Shown here piece after piece: positions 5,370-6,129 of a stretch of DNA of 6,129 nucleotides. The position numbers and the translations under genes are program-made. This stretch comes from Candidatus Cellulosilyticum pullistercoris (lineage in GTDB: Bacteria > Bacillota > Clostridia > Lachnospirales > Cellulosilyticaceae), in contig JAHLFQ010000136.1 of NCBI GenBank assembly GCA_018883705.1, forward strand, positions 1 to 6,129. Reading direction: 5' to 3'. Positions within the stretch are counted from its first letter, which is position 1. The number at the start of each line of letters is the position of its first letter. The notes beneath the pieces were generated by a model. That model was given only the letters and a program-made list of their open reading frames with translations, made no database searches and had not been told where the DNA came from.

Positions 5370-5849
5370 TTAGAGTTGAGATAAAAGACTTCTAACATTA
5401 TTAATTGTATTGTTAGCTTCTAGTTTAAATCCAAAATAATTCTCTAATATAGTCATTTTTTCTAATGAAGATTGCGTATCATTTAATTTATCTAACTGAA
5501 ATAATGAACCTCTAAGTAAGTTAACAGCATTAAATAGAACCAATAAATTTCTTCTTTCAATTGATCTAGGAGAAAGGGCGTTATAATAGACAGTCATTGA
5601 TTCATAAATTTTATTGAGATTATTATATATAGCATCTAATTCAGTATTAAAACTAGAACTAGAGCTAGATGAGGAAAATGTAGCTTTATGAGCTAATGCA
5701 AATATTTGATTTTGTAGAACAGATAATTCTTCAATATAATTTGAAATAGTTTTCTTGTAAGTGTCATCCTTAATAGTTGTAGCAGATAGAGAAGATGTAA
5801 ATACAAGAATGGATGCCATAAACATTAAAACATAGGATTTAAATTTCAT
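5370..5849 (-). CDS. Predicted secreted helical protein (159 aa) with poly-Ser linker, function unknown
   Basis: The preferred start at 5849 gives MKFKSYVLMFMASILVF, a clear signal peptide with a likely cleavage near SLSA23. The frame stays open upstream to an ATG at 6035. That extension has no ribosome binding site, buries the signal peptide and overlaps the divergent gene start, so it is rejected. The ribosome binding site before 5849 is weak (AAGG with 11-nt spacing). The mature part has a helix (30-55), a run of eight serines (59-66), then a long helical region (69-158) without cysteine. The layout and the LD..YNNLNKI pattern resemble the 163-aa exported protein at 2908-3399, so the two may be diverged paralogues. 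It is convergent with the hydrogenase gene and divergent from the cysteine-cluster gene. No named family is recognised. Confidence 0.75.
   Translation of the reverse strand: MKFKSYVLMFMASILVFTSSLSATTIKDDTYKKTISNYIEELSVLQNQIFALAHKATFSSSSSSSSFNTELDAIYNNLNKIYESMTVYYNALSPRSIERRNLLVLFNAVNLLRGSLFQLDKLNDTQSSLEKMTILENYFGFKLEANNTINNVRSLLSQL
5652..5669 (-). repeat. Three hexanucleotide units encoding Ser-Ser pairs
   Basis: Three near-identical 6-bp units (TCTAGC, TCTAGT, TCTAGT on the coding minus strand) encode six of the eight consecutive serines in the linker of the exported protein. In-frame gain or loss of units would change linker length without frameshift. Confidence 0.5.
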
Positions 5850-5936
5850 TTTATTTTGTACCTTACCTTTTTTATAAATAGGATTTACAAATAAAAATAT
5901 TTTATGTATAAAATCAGAACGGTTATCTTTTAATGA

Positions 5937-5965
5937 TTGACAATACTTATGCACATGATTAAAAT
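5937..5965 (+). promoter_or_regulatory. Strong sigma-A promoter of the cysteine-cluster gene
   Basis: A perfect TTGACA (5937-5942) and TAAAAT (5960-5965) are separated by 17 bp. Transcription would start near 5972, about 45 nt before the ATG at 6017. This is the closest match to consensus in the window. Confidence 0.7.
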
Positions 5966-5968
5966 CAT
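5955..5968. promoter_or_regulatory. Dyad over the -10 box, possible operator
   Basis: ATGATT and AATCAT form a perfect 6-bp inverted repeat with a 2-nt centre. It covers the whole -10 box of the cysteine-cluster gene promoter, which is where a repressor would bind. No known regulator consensus is recognised, and the repeat could be chance in AT-rich DNA. Confidence 0.3.
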
Positions 5969-6016
5969 AGCATAGCAAATAATCACCACATGACATAAAG
6001 TCAGAAAGGGGAAAGT

Positions 6017-6129
6017 ATGAAGGCATTAAGGACATTAGAAGGGATTTCAGACGGAAGAATTTATGACATTGAAGATACGGTAAAGGCAGATACGGGTGGT
6101 TGTAATGGTTGTAGTGCTTGTTGTCATAG
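6017..6129 (+). CDS. YkgJ-like cysteine-cluster protein, 5' end only
   Basis: The first 37 codons run to the window edge without a stop; the terminal TAG is not in frame. The protein begins MKALRTLEGISDGRIYDIED, then VKADTGGCNGCSACCH. The CxxCxxCC motif (C28, C31, C34, C35) is the signature of the YkgJ-type cysteine-cluster family, thought to bind zinc or an iron-sulfur centre; its biochemical role is not established. AAGGGG (6006-6011) lies 5 nt before the ATG, and a near-consensus promoter lies upstream. A redox or metal-related role alongside the hydrogenase is possible, but the two genes are separated by the minus-strand exported-protein gene and have separate promoters. Length and C-terminal features cannot be judged. 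Confidence 0.8.
   Translation, partial: MKALRTLEGISDGRIYDIEDTVKADTGGCNGCSACCH

Noticed and set aside
5850..6035. 62-residue N-terminal extension of the 159-aa exported protein
   Set aside because: It lacks a ribosome binding site, would place the signal peptide internally, and overlaps the promoter and start of the divergent cysteine-cluster gene.
1..6129. CRISPR array, tRNA or rRNA genes
   Set aside because: No regularly spaced direct repeats and no cloverleaf or conserved rRNA segments were seen on either strand.

Overview
The window is AT-rich DNA that looks like a spore-forming anaerobe of the Bacillota, most likely class Clostridia. Four things suggest this: strong AGGAGG-type ribosome binding sites before most genes, AT-rich promoters, two CotF-like spore-coat genes, and a monomeric group B [FeFe] hydrogenase. 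No genus can be fixed from this sequence alone.

Left part (1-1777): the 3' end of a short ORF closes with a clear intrinsic terminator. An apparently intact ISL3-family insertion sequence follows (242-1626), with 28-bp imperfect terminal inverted repeats and one transposase gene. No 8-bp target duplication is visible. To its right is a 43-nt AT-rich hairpin.

Middle (1778-3399): four genes all lie on the minus strand. In transcription order they are a secreted helical protein (163 aa), an uncharacterised 73-aa protein, and a closely spaced pair of small CotF/ferritin-like proteins (61 and 86 aa). The pair looks translationally coupled and is probably sporulation-linked. Hairpins separate the units; one has a perfect 21-bp stem that overlaps the stop codon of the 163-aa gene.

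Right part (3400-6129): the plus-strand group B [FeFe] hydrogenase gene has a good sigma-A promoter and a roughly 140-nt leader with two hairpins, the second followed by a U-rich tract as in an attenuator. A bidirectional-looking terminator separates it from a convergent minus-strand gene for a second secreted helical protein (159 aa). That protein has the same architecture as the 163-aa one and may be a distant paralogue, so two similar exported proteins flank the hydrogenase. The window ends in the first 37 codons of a plus-strand YkgJ-like cysteine-cluster protein, whose near-consensus promoter carries a dyad over the -10 box.

Functional reading: the hydrogenase is the only gene whose biochemical class is clear. 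Any link between it, the two exported proteins and the cysteine-cluster protein rests on neighbourhood alone. I see no CRISPR array, tRNA or rRNA. I do not see a convincing new multi-gene system; the best leads are the hydrogenase leader, the flanking exported pair and the long hairpin at 2859-2909.
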